Shown piece after piece: positions 42,715 through 51,578 of a stretch of DNA of 64,000 bases. The position numbers and the translations under genes were made by a program. Origin of the DNA: Streptomyces alboniger. Lineage in GTDB: Bacteria; Actinomycetota; Actinomycetes; Streptomycetales; Streptomycetaceae. Position 1 is the first letter of the stretch. Each line of letters begins with the position of its first letter. The stretch covers positions 5,456,001 to 5,520,000 of the forward strand of contig NZ_CP023695.1 of the NCBI RefSeq assembly GCF_008704395.1, given 5' to 3'. The notes under the pieces are model-generated. The model made no database searches. It had not been told where the DNA came from and saw only the letters and a program-made list of their open reading frames with translations.

Positions 42715-44415
42715 ATGGACGCTGACGCGATCGAGGAAGGCCGCCGCCGCTGGCAGGCCCGTTACGACAAGGCCCGCAAGCGCGACGCGGACTTCACCAC
42801 GCTCTCCGGCGACCCGGTCGACCCCGTCTACGGGCCGCGCCCCGGGGACACGTACGACGGGTTCGAGCGGATCGGCTGGCCCGGGGAGTACCCCTTCACG
42901 CGCGGGCTCTACGCCACCGGATACCGGGGCAGGACCTGGACCATCCGCCAGTTCGCCGGCTTCGGCAACGCCGAGCAGACGAACGAGCGCTACAAGATGA
43001 TCCTGGCCAACGGCGGCGGCGGCCTCTCCGTGGCCTTCGACATGCCCACCCTCATGGGCCGCGACTCCGACGACCCCCGCTCGCTCGGTGAGGTCGGGCA
43101 CTGCGGCGTGGCCATCGACTCCGCCGCCGACATGGAGGTCCTCTTCAAGGACATCCCGCTCGGCGACGTGACGACCTCCATGACGATCAGCGGCCCCGCC
43201 GTGCCCGTCTTCTGCATGTACCTGGTCGCCGCCGAGCGCCAGGGCGTCGACCCGGGCGTTCTGAACGGCACGCTCCAGACCGACATCTTCAAGGAGTACA
43301 TCGCGCAGAAGGAGTGGCTCTTCCAGCCCGAGCCGCACCTGCGCCTCATCGGCGACCTGATGGAGCACTGCGCGCGCGACATCCCCGCGTACAAGCCGCT
43401 CTCGGTCTCCGGCTACCACATCCGCGAGGCCGGGGCGACGGCCGCGCAGGAGCTGGCGTACACCCTCGCGGACGGCTTCGGTTACGTGGAGCTGGGGCTC
43501 AGCCGGGGCCTCGACGTCGACGTCTTCGCGCCCGGCCTCTCCTTCTTCTTCGACGCCCACGTCGACTTCTTCGAGGAGATCGCGAAGTTCCGCGCAGCGC
43601 GTCGCATCTGGGCCCGCTGGCTGCGCGAGGAGTACGGCGCCAAGACCGACAAGGCCCAGTGGCTGCGCTTCCACACGCAGACCGCGGGTGTCTCCCTCAC
43701 CGCCCAGCAGCCGTACAACAACGTCGTGCGTACGGCCGTCGAGGCCCTCGCCGCGGTGCTCGGCGGCACCAACTCGCTGCACACCAACGCCCTCGACGAG
43801 ACCCTCGCCCTGCCCAGCGAGCAGGCCGCCGAGATCGCGCTGCGCACGCAGCAGGTCCTCATGGAGGAGACCGGCGTCGCCAACGTGGCGGACCCGCTGG
43901 GCGGCTCCTGGTACATCGAGCAGCTCACCGACCGCATCGAGGCCGAGGCGGAGAAGATCTTCGCGCAGATCAAGGAGCGGGGACGGCGTGCCCGCCCCGA
44001 CGGGCAGCACCCGATCGGGCCGATCACCTCGGGCATCCTGCGGGGCATCGAGGACGGCTGGTTCACCGGTGAGATCGCCGAGTCCGCCTTCCAGTACCAG
44101 CAGTCCTTGGAGAAGGGCGACAAGCGGGTCGTCGGCGTCAACTGCCACGAGGGTTCCGTCACCGGGGACCTGGAGATCCTGCGGGTCAGCCACGAGGTGG
44201 AGCGGGAGCAGGTCCGGGAGCTGGGGGCGCGCAAGGCCGGGCGGGACGAGGCCCGGGTGCGGTCCTGCCTCGACGCGATGCTCGCTGCCGCGCGGGACGG
44301 CTCGAACATGATCGCCCCCATGCTGGAGGCGGTCCGCGCCGAGGCGACCCTCGGGGAGATCTGCGGGGTGCTTCGCGATGAGTGGGGGGTCTACGTGGAG
44401 CCGCCGGGGTTCTAG
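42715..44415 (+). CDS. icmA: Isobutyryl-CoA mutase large subunit
   Basis: Coenzyme-B12 mutase subunit of 566 residues that interconverts isobutyryl-CoA and n-butyryl-CoA; the B12-binding small subunit is encoded elsewhere. The residues distinguishing this family from methylmalonyl-CoA mutase (Tyr89 and Arg207 there) are Phe80 in TIRQFAGFGNAEQTNE and Gln198 in KEYIAQKEW here. Other motifs are FDMPTLMGRDSDDPRS, SVSGYHIREAGATAAQELAYTLA and GGTNSLHTNALDE. It lacks the C-terminal cobalamin domain. Genes for cofactor and MeaB-like chaperone lie in the same window. Confidence 0.96.
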   Translation: MDADAIEEGRRRWQARYDKARKRDADFTTLSGDPVDPVYGPRPGDTYDGFERIGWPGEYPFTRGLYATGYRGRTWTIRQFAGFGNAEQTNERYKMILANGGGGLSVAFDMPTLMGRDSDDPRSLGEVGHCGVAIDSAADMEVLFKDIPLGDVTTSMTISGPAVPVFCMYLVAAERQGVDPGVLNGTLQTDIFKEYIAQKEWLFQPEPHLRLIGDLMEHCARDIPAYKPLSVSGYHIREAGATAAQELAYTLADGFGYVELGLSRGLDVDVFAPGLSFFFDAHVDFFEEIAKFRAARRIWARWLREEYGAKTDKAQWLRFHTQTAGVSLTAQQPYNNVVRTAVEALAAVLGGTNSLHTNALDETLALPSEQAAEIALRTQQVLMEETGVANVADPLGGSWYIEQLTDRIEAEAEKIFAQIKERGRRARPDGQHPIGPITSGILRGIEDGWFTGEIAESAFQYQQSLEKGDKRVVGVNCHEGSVTGDLEILRVSHEVEREQVRELGARKAGRDEARVRSCLDAMLAAARDGSNMIAPMLEAVRAEATLGEICGVLRDEWGVYVEPPGF

Positions 44416-44492
44416 TAGGCGCTGCGTCCGCGGGTCCGCCGTGGCCGCTCGCGCAGTTCCCACCGGGCCGGGGAAACCGCACGATCCGCCAT

Positions 44493-45899
44493 CTAGCGTG
44501 CGGGCAGCGTGAGGCGGAACAGCGCGCCGCCGCCCGGTGCCCGTTCCGCCGTCAGCTCCGCCCCGTGCGCGTGGGCGATCTGGCGGGCCATCGCGAGGCC
44601 CAGGCCCGAGCCCGGCAGCGCGCGGGCCTTCTCGGCGCGGTAGAAGCGGTCGAAGACGTACGGCAGGTCCTCCTCGGCGATGCCGGGGCCGTGGTCGCGC
44701 ACGGTCAGGTCCGTGGCCGAAAGGGTCAGCTCGACGGGCGTGCCCGGCGGGCTGAACTTGGCCGCGTTGTCGAGGAGGTTGGTGAGCAGCCGGGACAGCC
44801 GCGCCGGTACGCCGGGGACACTGAGGTGTGCCGCGTCCGGCGAGATCTGGAGCGTGAAGGGCACCGCGGGCCAGTGGCCGCGCGCCGCGTCCACCGCGTG
44901 GGCGGCCAGTTCGGCCGGCCGCACCTCTTCCAGGAGGGGCTGCGGCTCCTCCTCCCTGGCCAGCTCGATCAAGTCGTTGACCAGGCCGGTGACTTCGCGC
45001 AGCTGGCGGCCGAGCGCGCCCGACGCCCGCTCGCGCTGAGTCCGCGTCAGGCGGTCGGCCTGGGCGAGGAGTTCGGCGTTCGTGCGCAGTGCGGTCAGCG
45101 GGGTGCGCAGCTCGTGGGAGGCGTCGGCGACCAGACGGCGGCGGGCCGTGACGGATTCCTCCAGCTCGGCGAGCATCGTGTTGAAGGCGGCGGCGAGGCG
45201 CGTGACCTCATCCTGGCGGCCCGGGTGGCCCTCGCGGCCCGGCGGCCCGGGTGGCAGCTCGATGCGGTGCCGGGCGTCACGGGTGGCCGCGATGCGCTCC
45301 GCCGTGGCGGTGAGCCGGGTGATCGGGGCGAGGCCGGTGCGCGAGACCCAGTAGCCGCCGATCGCGGAGAGCAGGACGCCCGCGCCGCCCACCGCGAGGA
45401 GCAGTGCCGCGGCCTGGCGCACGCCGCGCTCGGCGATGTCGGCCCGCAGGGCCACCTGCACGGCGTCGCCCTCGCCGAAGGTGGTGGTGTACATCCGCCC
45501 CGGCTTCCCGCCGGGCAGCGTGAAGTTCGTGTAGTACGGCGCCTGTCGACCCGCGGCGACCGCACGGGTCGACCCCGCGACGGGCAGCAGATACGGCTTC
45601 GCCGGGTCCTTCGCCGAGTCCGCGGGGACGATCTGCGAGCAGGCGGGCGCGCCGAGGAACCGGCACTCGCCCGTCACCACGCCGGGGCCCTCGTCGCGGT
45701 GCTGCTGGGCGATGAGGGTCGCCGACTGGGCGAGGTTCTGGTCCAGTTGCTGGTACAGCTTGTAGCGGATCACGAAGAACGCGGCGGCGCACACCCCGAG
45801 CGCCACCAGCGCGACGGCGGCCGCGGCCATCACCGCGAGGCGGGTGCGCAGCGGCCTGCGGCGCCGCCAGCGCGCGCCGAGCCCGCGCCGGCCGCTCAC
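44493..45899 (-). CDS. Sensor histidine kinase of the MurG2-linked two-component system
   Basis: Membrane kinase of 468 residues from GTG 45899. An N-terminal helix ([23 protein letters not shown]) and a second near residues 155-175 bracket an outside domain of about 120 residues with two Cys ([14 protein letters not shown]). HAMP and HisKA follow, with [27 protein letters not shown] box [10 protein letters not shown] and G box [24 protein letters not shown]. Its start overlaps the response regulator stop by 4 bp. The Cys pair suggests a redox- or fold-dependent sensor. Confidence 0.94.
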   Translation of the reverse strand: MSGRRGLGARWRRRRPLRTRLAVMAAAAVALVALGVCAAAFFVIRYKLYQQLDQNLAQSATLIAQQHRDEGPGVVTGECRFLGAPACSQIVPADSAKDPAKPYLLPVAGSTRAVAAGRQAPYYTNFTLPGGKPGRMYTTTFGEGDAVQVALRADIAERGVRQAAALLLAVGGAGVLLSAIGGYWVSRTGLAPITRLTATAERIAATRDARHRIELPPGPPGREGHPGRQDEVTRLAAAFNTMLAELEESVTARRRLVADASHELRTPLTALRTNAELLAQADRLTRTQRERASGALGRQLREVTGLVNDLIELAREEEPQPLLEEVRPAELAAHAVDAARGHWPAVPFTLQISPDAAHLSVPGVPARLSRLLTNLLDNAAKFSPPGTPVELTLSATDLTVRDHGPGIAEEDLPYVFDRFYRAEKARALPGSGLGLAMARQIAHAHGAELTAERAPGGGALFRLTLPAR

Positions 45900-46639
45900 G
45901 GGGAGCCCAGCCGGTAGCCGACGCCGTGCACGGTGTGGACGAGCCGCGGTTCGCCGCCCGACTCCAGCTTGCGGCGCAGATAACCGACGTACACGGCAAG
46001 GGAGTTGGAGTCGGGCCCGAAGTCGCGGCCCCACACCGCCCGCTGGATCAGCTCGCGCGGCAGGACCTGCCCGGCATTGCGCATCAGCAGTTCGAGGAGG
46101 ACGGCCTCCGTGCGGCTGAACTCGACGCGCCGCTCGCCCCGGCGGCCGGTGCGGGTGGCGGGATCCAGGACCAGATCGCCGTACGAGAGGTCGTCGGCGT
46201 CGCTCGTGGGCCGCTCCGGGGTCGCGCGCCGCAGCAGCGCCCGCACGCGGGCCACCAGCTCGTCCAGGGCGAAGGGCTTGACGAGATAGTCGTCGGCGCC
46301 CGCGTCCAGGCCGTCCACGCGCTCGCTCACCGAGTCCAGGGCGGTCAGTACGAGTACGGGCGTCCGGTCACCGGCCGCCCGCAGCTGGCGGCAGACGGCG
46401 AGGCCGTCCATGACCGGCATCAGCACGTCCAGGACCACCAGGTCCGGCTCCCAGCGGGCCACCGCCGTCAGCGCGCGGTGACCGTCGGCCGCGCCGCGCA
46501 CCAGATGGCCCTCGATCGTCAGGGCGTCCTCGACGGCGGCGCGGACCTCGGGGTCGTCGTCCACGACGAGGATCCTGTGCGGCGCAGGCCCGTCCGCGCC
46601 CGGCGGCCCGCCCCTGCTGGTCACGCTCGTGAAGCTCAT
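45896..46639 (-). CDS. OmpR-family response regulator
   Basis: Response regulator of 247 residues. Receiver: HRILVVDDDPEVRAAV, phospho-acceptor Asp in LVVLDVLMPVMDGL, Thr in LTALDS and Lys in DDYLVKPFALDELVAR. The winged helix has VEFSRTEAVLLELLMRNAGQVLP and SNSLAVYVGYLRRKLESGGEP, ending [11 protein letters not shown]. It is divergent from murG2 across 64 bp that hold three phased repeats, so both promoters are likely under its control. Confidence 0.95.
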   Translation of the reverse strand: MSFTSVTSRGGPPGADGPAPHRILVVDDDPEVRAAVEDALTIEGHLVRGAADGHRALTAVARWEPDLVVLDVLMPVMDGLAVCRQLRAAGDRTPVLVLTALDSVSERVDGLDAGADDYLVKPFALDELVARVRALLRRATPERPTSDADDLSYGDLVLDPATRTGRRGERRVEFSRTEAVLLELLMRNAGQVLPRELIQRAVWGRDFGPDSNSLAVYVGYLRRKLESGGEPRLVHTVHGVGYRLGSP

Positions 46640-46661
46640 GGGTCAAAGGTGCCAAACGCGG

Positions 46662-46688
46662 CTCTTAAAACCCTCTTAGACCCTCTCG
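46662..46688. promoter_or_regulatory. Phased CTCTTA-type repeats between the response regulator and murG2
   Basis: CTCTTA at 46662 and 46673, and CTCTCG at 46683, start 11 and 10 bp apart in a 64-bp gap that also contains AAA/TTA-rich sequence. Three phased direct repeats are a typical OmpR-family binding array. Their position 16-42 bp before the murG2 ATG suggests activation or repression of the divergent pair. Confidence 0.65.
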
Positions 46689-46703
46689 TGATGCTCCATT
46701 GCC

Positions 46704-47885
46704 ATGCGAACCTCTCACTCCGGCCGCGCCGCGGCCCCGGGGCACTCCCGCCTCTCCGTCGTGATCGGCGCGGGCGGCACGGGCGGGCACATCTATCCGG
46801 GCCTCGCCCTCGCCGACGCGCTGCGCCGGGCCGTGCCGGGCGCGGTGATCTCCTTCGTCGGCACCGAGCGGGGCCTGGAGACGCGGCTCATACCGGACGC
46901 CGGGTACCGCCTGCACACCGTCGACATGATCCCCTTCGACCCGTCGCTCGGGGCCCGCCGCTATCTGCTGCCCGCCGCGCTGGTGAGGTCCGGGGCCCAG
47001 TGCCGGACCATCCTGCGCGAACAGGGCGCGCAGGTCGCCGTCGGGATGGGCGGCTATCCGAGCGCCCCCGTCATCGTCGGCGCCCGCATGGCGGGCCTGC
47101 CGAGCCTCATCCACGAGTCCAACGCCGTGCCGGGCCGCGCCAACCGGTTCGCCGCCCGGCTCACCTCGAACATCGCGGTCGCCTTCGACCGCAGCCGCGC
47201 CCATCTGCCGGGCGGCGAACGCGCGTACACCACCGGCATGCCGATCGCCGCCGCGCTGGCCGCGCTCGACCGGACCGCGCTGCGTGACGAGGCGCGGCGC
47301 GCGCTCGGCGTACCGGCCGGGGCCCGCATGATCCTCTTCAACGGCGGCAGCCTGGGAGCGGCACGGCTGACCGAGGCGGCGGCCGGGCTCGCGGAGCGGT
47401 GGCGGGGGCGTGACGACGTACACCTCCTGATCAAGACCGGTCCCGCGGCCCTTGAGGAGACCCGGGCGCGGCTCGCGTCCACGGGCGGCGACGCGATCGC
47501 CCGAGCCGTCCCCTATCTCGACCGCATGGACCTCTCCTACGCCGCCGCGGACCTCGTCGTCTGCCGTGCCGGTTCCGCGACCGTCGCCGAGCTGGCCTCG
47601 ACCGGGGTGCCCGCCGTCCTCGTGCCCTATCCGCACGCGCCCGGCGACCACCAGACCCACAACGCGCGCGTGCTCTCCGACGCGGGCGCCGGTCTGCTGC
47701 TGCCCGACGCCGAGACCACCGCCGACCGGCTCGCGGCCCTGGTCGGGCCGCTGCTCGCCGACCCCGCGCGGCTCGCCGCGATGAGCGGCGCGGCGGATCC
47801 GGGGCCGCATGCCCACGCCGCCGACCTGCTGGCCGAACGGGTCCTTCGACTCACCCCCACCACACCTCACCTGGAGTTCGCGTGA
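46704..47885 (+). CDS. Second MurG-like UDP-GlcNAc transferase
   Basis: GT28 glycosyltransferase of 393 residues resembling MurG, which adds GlcNAc to lipid I. Motifs are VVIGAGGTGGHIYPGLALADAL, HESNAVPGRANR, LFNGGSLGAARL and CRAGSATVAELASTGVPAVLVPYPHAPGDHQTHNARVL. The housekeeping murG belongs to the cell-division cluster, so this is an extra copy. Its stop overlaps the dehydratase GTG by 4 bp, so it is coupled to sugar-nucleotide modification, and its promoter region has response-regulator-like repeats. It may act on a modified glycan. Confidence 0.9.
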   Translation: MRTSHSGRAAAPGHSRLSVVIGAGGTGGHIYPGLALADALRRAVPGAVISFVGTERGLETRLIPDAGYRLHTVDMIPFDPSLGARRYLLPAALVRSGAQCRTILREQGAQVAVGMGGYPSAPVIVGARMAGLPSLIHESNAVPGRANRFAARLTSNIAVAFDRSRAHLPGGERAYTTGMPIAAALAALDRTALRDEARRALGVPAGARMILFNGGSLGAARLTEAAAGLAERWRGRDDVHLLIKTGPAALEETRARLASTGGDAIARAVPYLDRMDLSYAAADLVVCRAGSATVAELASTGVPAVLVPYPHAPGDHQTHNARVLSDAGAGLLLPDAETTADRLAALVGPLLADPARLAAMSGAADPGPHAHAADLLAERVLRLTPTTPHLEFA

Positions 47886-48889
47886 ACACGTCCCCCTCTT
47901 CCTTCTCCTGGCAGGACCGCACGGTCCTGGTCACCGGAGCCGAGGGCTTCATCGGCTCGACGCTCGTCGACCTGCTGCTCGCGGAGGGCGCGAAGGTCCG
48001 CGCCCTCGTGCACTACAAGCCGTACGCGGAGAAGGGGCACCTCGCGCATCTCCTCGGTGATCCGCGGGTCGAGATGATCGCGGGCGACGTGCGGGACGCG
48101 GGGCGCGTGATGGATGCGGTCGCCGGGTGCGACACGGTGTTCCATCTGGCCGCGCTCATCGGCATCCCGTACTCGTACGACTCCCCGGGCGCGTACGTCC
48201 AGACGAACGTCGTCGGCACGGAGAACGTCGCGGAGGCGTGCCGGCGGCACTCCGTGCGGCGGCTCGTCCACACGTCCACCAGTGAGGTGTACGGGACGGC
48301 CCTGACAGCGCCGATCGCGGAGTCCCACCCGCTCCAGCCGCAGTCGCCGTACTCGGCGTCGAAGATCGGCGCCGACATGATGGCGCTGTCGCACTGGCAC
48401 GCCTTCGAACTGCCGGTGACGGTGGTGCGCCCCTTCAACACGTACGGTCCGCGGCAGTCGGCCCGTGCCGTGATCCCCACGATTCTCGCCCAACTGCACG
48501 CGGGGGCGCGGGAGATCAAGCTGGGCTCGCTGACGCCCACGCGGGACTTCACGTACGTGACGGACACGGCACGGGGCTTCATGGCGCTCGCGGTGTGCGA
48601 CCGGGCGCTCGGGCACGCGGTCAATCTGGGGGTGGGCCGGGAGATCTCCATCGGTGACCTCGCGAAGGCGCTGATCGTGGCGTCGGGGCGGGAGGCGTCC
48701 GTGGTCGTCGACCCCGCGCGGCTGCGCCCCGCCGGGAGCGAGGTCGAGCGGCTTCTCTCGGACAACTCCCGGGCTCGGGAGTGGGCGGGGTGGGAGCCCC
48801 AGGTCACCCTCGGGGAGGGTTTGCGGCACACCTCGGCTTGGGTCGCCGAGAATCTGCGCCTGTTCGCGCCTGAGCGGTATCAGGTCTGA
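47882..48889 (+). CDS. NAD-dependent sugar-nucleotide 4,6-dehydratase/epimerase, LegB-like
   Basis: Extended short-chain dehydrogenase of 335 residues. Rossmann motif VTGAEGFIGSTLVDLLL, active-site triad in HTSTSEVYGTA (Ser/Thr), YSASKIGAD (Tyr-x3-Lys), plus RPFNTYGPRQSARAVIPTI. Overall pattern recalls LegB-type UDP-GlcNAc 4,6-dehydratases. GTG 47882 overlaps the murG2 stop by 4 bp. It likely prepares a modified UDP-sugar for the MurG-like transferase, though this is inference from coupling alone. Confidence 0.88.
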   Translation: MNTSPSSFSWQDRTVLVTGAEGFIGSTLVDLLLAEGAKVRALVHYKPYAEKGHLAHLLGDPRVEMIAGDVRDAGRVMDAVAGCDTVFHLAALIGIPYSYDSPGAYVQTNVVGTENVAEACRRHSVRRLVHTSTSEVYGTALTAPIAESHPLQPQSPYSASKIGADMMALSHWHAFELPVTVVRPFNTYGPRQSARAVIPTILAQLHAGAREIKLGSLTPTRDFTYVTDTARGFMALAVCDRALGHAVNLGVGREISIGDLAKALIVASGREASVVVDPARLRPAGSEVERLLSDNSRAREWAGWEPQVTLGEGLRHTSAWVAENLRLFAPERYQV

Positions 48890-48932
48890 GTCGCGAGTGC
48901 GGGGTTGTGGGGGGCTGGGCGCGCAGTTCCCC

Positions 48933-48950
48933 GCGCCCCTTTCGGGGCGC
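48933..48950. terminator. Terminator in a common Streptomyces intergenic element
   Basis: GCGCCCC (48933-48939) pairs with GGGGCGC (48944-48950) around a TTTC loop, between the convergent dehydratase and TetR genes. The sequence GCGCAGTTCCCCGCGCCCC around it is a variant of the element at 19022-19045. Confidence 0.75.
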
Positions 48951-48964
48951 CCCCGCGCCCGGCC

Positions 48965-49606
48965 TCACGCCTGCGCCGCTGCCGCCGCCAACCCCCCGAG
49001 CAGCAGCAGCGTGAAGCGGCGGGCCCACTCCTCGTCGATCGGCTCCGCGCTGACCAGGGCACGGTGGACCACCGCGCCGGCGATCACGTCGAAGATGAGG
49101 TCCGCCGTGTGGGCGGCGGCGGTCGCGTCCGGCTCGGTGGGCAGTTCGCCCCGCCGCTGCGCCCGCTCCCGCCCCGCGAGGACCAGGCGCTTCTGGCGGT
49201 CGACGATCGACGCGCGGATGCGGTCCCGCAGCGGCTCGTCCGTCGTGGACTCGGCGACCACCGCCATGAGCGCCGTCTTCGTCTCGGGACGGCCGAGCAG
49301 CAGCGCGAACTGAAGGACCACGCCCTCGATGTCGGCGGCCAGGCTGCCCCGGTCGGGCAGTTCCAGCTCGTCGAAGAGTTCCGCCACCGCGTCCACGACC
49401 AGTTCGCTCTTGCCCGCCCAGCGCCGGTACAGGGTGGTCTTGGCGACCCCCGCGCGTGTGGCGACGGCGCCGAGCGTCAGCTTGGACCAGCCCAGTTCGA
49501 CGAGGCCCTGCCGGGTCGCCTCCAGGATCGCGGCGTCGGCGGTCGCGCTGCGCGGGCGACCTCCGGTGCGGGGAGCTGGGGGAGTGGTCGGCGTGCGGCT
49601 CTGCAT
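48965..49606 (-). CDS. TetR-family transcriptional regulator
   Basis: Regulator of 213 residues from ATG 49606; an ATG at 49618 is possible. Helix-turn-helix: DAAILEATRQGLVELGWSKLTLGAVATRAGVAKTTLYRRWAGKSELVVDAVAELF. The N-terminus is Thr/Pro-rich (QSRTPTTPPAPRTGGRP). It faces the thioredoxin gene across 317 bp, with an inverted repeat just upstream of its own start. Targets unknown. Confidence 0.93.
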   Translation of the reverse strand: MQSRTPTTPPAPRTGGRPRSATADAAILEATRQGLVELGWSKLTLGAVATRAGVAKTTLYRRWAGKSELVVDAVAELFDELELPDRGSLAADIEGVVLQFALLLGRPETKTALMAVVAESTTDEPLRDRIRASIVDRQKRLVLAGRERAQRRGELPTEPDATAAAHTADLIFDVIAGAVVHRALVSAEPIDEEWARRFTLLLLGGLAAAAAQA

Positions 49607-49923
49607 GGCCGCGACCATACCGGTCGGTACGGAGCGGGGCCGGGGACCCCCGCGTACCACTGAGTGAGGGAGATCACCGGCGGCGGCTGTTCAAGTCCGG
49701 CGCGCGGAAGTTACGCTACGACCCGTAGCGAAAGTCTCCGGGCGGAAGCCGGGAGCGTCGCCACCAGAGTGACAACCACGCAGCACGACCGGCAAGGGGT
49801 GGGGACCCCGCGCCAACCGACGGTCCTCCTCGGGACCTTGGACCGTGCCCCCTGTGGCCCCGCAATCCGGCGGGGGGCCGCGGACGGGCGTGGTTCCCGC
49901 ACGGCTTGGGGGAGGATGTACTC
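49607..49923. other. 317-bp divergent gap between TetR and thioredoxin genes
   Basis: Contains the TetR inverted repeat at 49618-49629. Near the other end, GGGGGAGG (49908-49915) is the thioredoxin ribosome site. Nothing else is clear; the trx promoter is presumably in the middle. Confidence 0.55.
49618..49629. promoter_or_regulatory. Inverted repeat TACCG-GT-CGGTA near the TetR start
   Basis: TACCG (49618-49622) and CGGTA (49625-49629) are perfect inverse arms with a 2-bp spacer, 12 bp upstream of the TetR ATG at 49606 and overlapping the alternative ATG at 49618. Short for a TetR site but well placed for autoregulation. Confidence 0.5.
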
Positions 49924-50907
49924 ATGCAGCCACGGAACATGTCCATGAGCGGTGTCGTCGACCTCGCCGCGGTGAAGGCGGCCCAGGAGGCCAAGGCGAA
50001 GGCGGAGCAGGCGCGCGCCGAAGCGGCTCGGCAGGGCGGGAGCACGGCGGGCGCCGCGGTGTCTCCGTCGAGCCTGGTCATCGATGTCGACGAGGCCGGC
50101 TTCGAGCGCGAGGTCCTCCAGCGCTCCACCGAGGTCCCGGTCGTCATCGACTTCTGGGCCGAGTGGTGCGAGCCGTGCAAACAGCTGAGCCCCCTTCTTG
50201 AGCGGCTCGCGCAGGAGTACAACGGCCGTTTCCTCCTCGCCAAGATCGACGTCGACGCGAACCAGATGCTGATGCAGCAGTTCGGTGTCCAGGGGATCCC
50301 GGCGGTCTTCGCGGTGGTGGCCGGGCAGGCCCTGCCCCTCTTCCAGGGCGCGGCCCCCGAGGCGCAGATCCGCCAGACCCTCGACCAGCTGATCCAGGTC
50401 GGCGAGGAGCGCTTCGGCCTGACCGGCCTCGCGGTCGACGCCGGGGCCGAGGGGCAGCAGGCCGAAGCGGCGCCCGAGGTGCCCGCGGGTCCTTACGACG
50501 CCCTGCTCGAAGCGGCCGTACAGGCGCTGGACGCGGGTGACCTCCCCGGTGCCGTACAGGCGTACAAGAACGTGCTCAGCGACGACCCGGCCAACACCGA
50601 GGCCAAGCTCGGCCTCGCCCAGGCCGAACTGCTCCAGCGCGTCCAGAACCTCGACCCGCAGCAGGTCCGCAAGGACGCCGCCGAGAAGCCGGCGGACGTG
50701 GCGGCGCAGATCGCGGCGGCCGACCTGGACCTGGTGGGCGGTCACGTCGAGGACGCCTTCGGGCGGCTCATCGACACGGTGCGGCGCACGGCGGGCGACG
50801 ACCGCGACGCCGCCCGGGTGCGGCTGCTCGAACTCTTCGAGGTGGTGGGCGCGGACGACCCGCGCGTGACCTCGGCGCGCACGCAGCTCGCCCGGGTGCT
50901 CTTCTGA
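49924..50907 (+). CDS. Thioredoxin-domain protein with C-terminal TPR region (CnoX/YbbN type)
   Basis: Cytoplasmic protein of 327 residues. The first 55 are Ala/Lys/Glu-rich and flexible. The thioredoxin fold (about 60-165) has VVIDFWAEWCEPCKQLSPLLERLAQEY, so the CxxC redox pair is present (C-E-P-C), then GVQGIPAVFAVVAGQ with cis-Pro. From about 185 a helical TPR-like region contains YDALLEAAVQALDAGDLPGAVQAYKNVL and ANTEAKLGLAQAELL. This layout matches YbbN/CnoX co-chaperones. ATG 49924 follows GGGGGAGG. Confidence 0.92.
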   Translation: MQPRNMSMSGVVDLAAVKAAQEAKAKAEQARAEAARQGGSTAGAAVSPSSLVIDVDEAGFEREVLQRSTEVPVVIDFWAEWCEPCKQLSPLLERLAQEYNGRFLLAKIDVDANQMLMQQFGVQGIPAVFAVVAGQALPLFQGAAPEAQIRQTLDQLIQVGEERFGLTGLAVDAGAEGQQAEAAPEVPAGPYDALLEAAVQALDAGDLPGAVQAYKNVLSDDPANTEAKLGLAQAELLQRVQNLDPQQVRKDAAEKPADVAAQIAAADLDLVGGHVEDAFGRLIDTVRRTAGDDRDAARVRLLELFEVVGADDPRVTSARTQLARVLF

Positions 50908-51578
50908 CCCGTACGCCCTCTTTCCGGCCGGTCCGCCCACCGGCCCTCCGGCTCACCGGACCCTGAACACCGGGACTGGTGATGCCTGAGTGAAAACTCT
51001 GCTCCCCTGACGCGACGGTGGCCGTGGTTTGCCAAAAATTGGCAAACGCGGCCACTGTTACTTGGAGTAAGAGATGGGCGGCCATCTGGGCGCTTTCGCC
51101 CCTTCATATGCCGTTCTGCTCACGGCCGTTGAGCCACCGTCCGTGCCCGACCGATGCCGGTCGGTCGCGGTTCGGTTATCCGGCCGTTACTAGCCAGTAA
51201 TGAACCCCCTTGTGCGGGGCCCGAGAATGCACCACGATCGGCGACGCTCGGTCCTATTGACTCGCATTCCGACAGCCGGTCGGGGGGCGGGTGCGTGGGG
51301 TCCCCACCGAGCAGACCGGTGACGCCGTCGCCGGTCTTGGACAGGGGGGTCTCTGCCGTACCCGGCAGGGCCTGTCCGTGAGGTTGTGCGTGATGCGTCA
51401 GGCGCGACCAGTGGTTGTCGCTCGGGGGTGATCGCCGGTGCTGTGTGGTGCGGTTCGCGCCTCCGATGCGGGCGCTCTCCTTCCCGAGGACGTAGCACTT
51501 CTCCCATCCCTGCCCGGCTGAGCCACCCGAACGGGAGCAGCCAGTGCCGGAGATGTACGTCCGAGAAGGAGGAAAGTC
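50908..51578. other. 671-bp gap with a strong hairpin
   Basis: GTGGCCG (51018-51024) pairs with CGGCCAC (51049-51055), and inside it GTTTGCCAA (51027-51035) pairs with TTGGCAAAC (51039-51047) across an AAA loop; only a small internal loop interrupts the 16 bp. It may terminate the thioredoxin transcript. The rest has no gene I can support; short open frames overlap nothing recognisable. Confidence 0.55.
51058..51200. promoter_or_regulatory. Two TTACT...AGTAA inverted repeats upstream of the DUF6230 gene
   Basis: TTACT-TGG-AGTAA (51058-51070) and TTACT-AGCC-AGTAA (51187-51200) share arms and lie 129 bp apart, well upstream of 51579. They may be operators for the long leader of the DUF6230/DUF6114 set, or of some divergent transcript. 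Spacers differ by one base. Confidence 0.45.

Noticed and set aside
44416..44492. Terminator after icmA
   Set aside because: The sequence contains parts of the common GCGCAGTTCC element, but no continuous stem of useful length was found.
50908..51578. Small protein gene in the gap before the DUF6230 gene
   Set aside because: Short frames there lack a ribosome site or family resemblance; the hairpin and repeats explain the region better.
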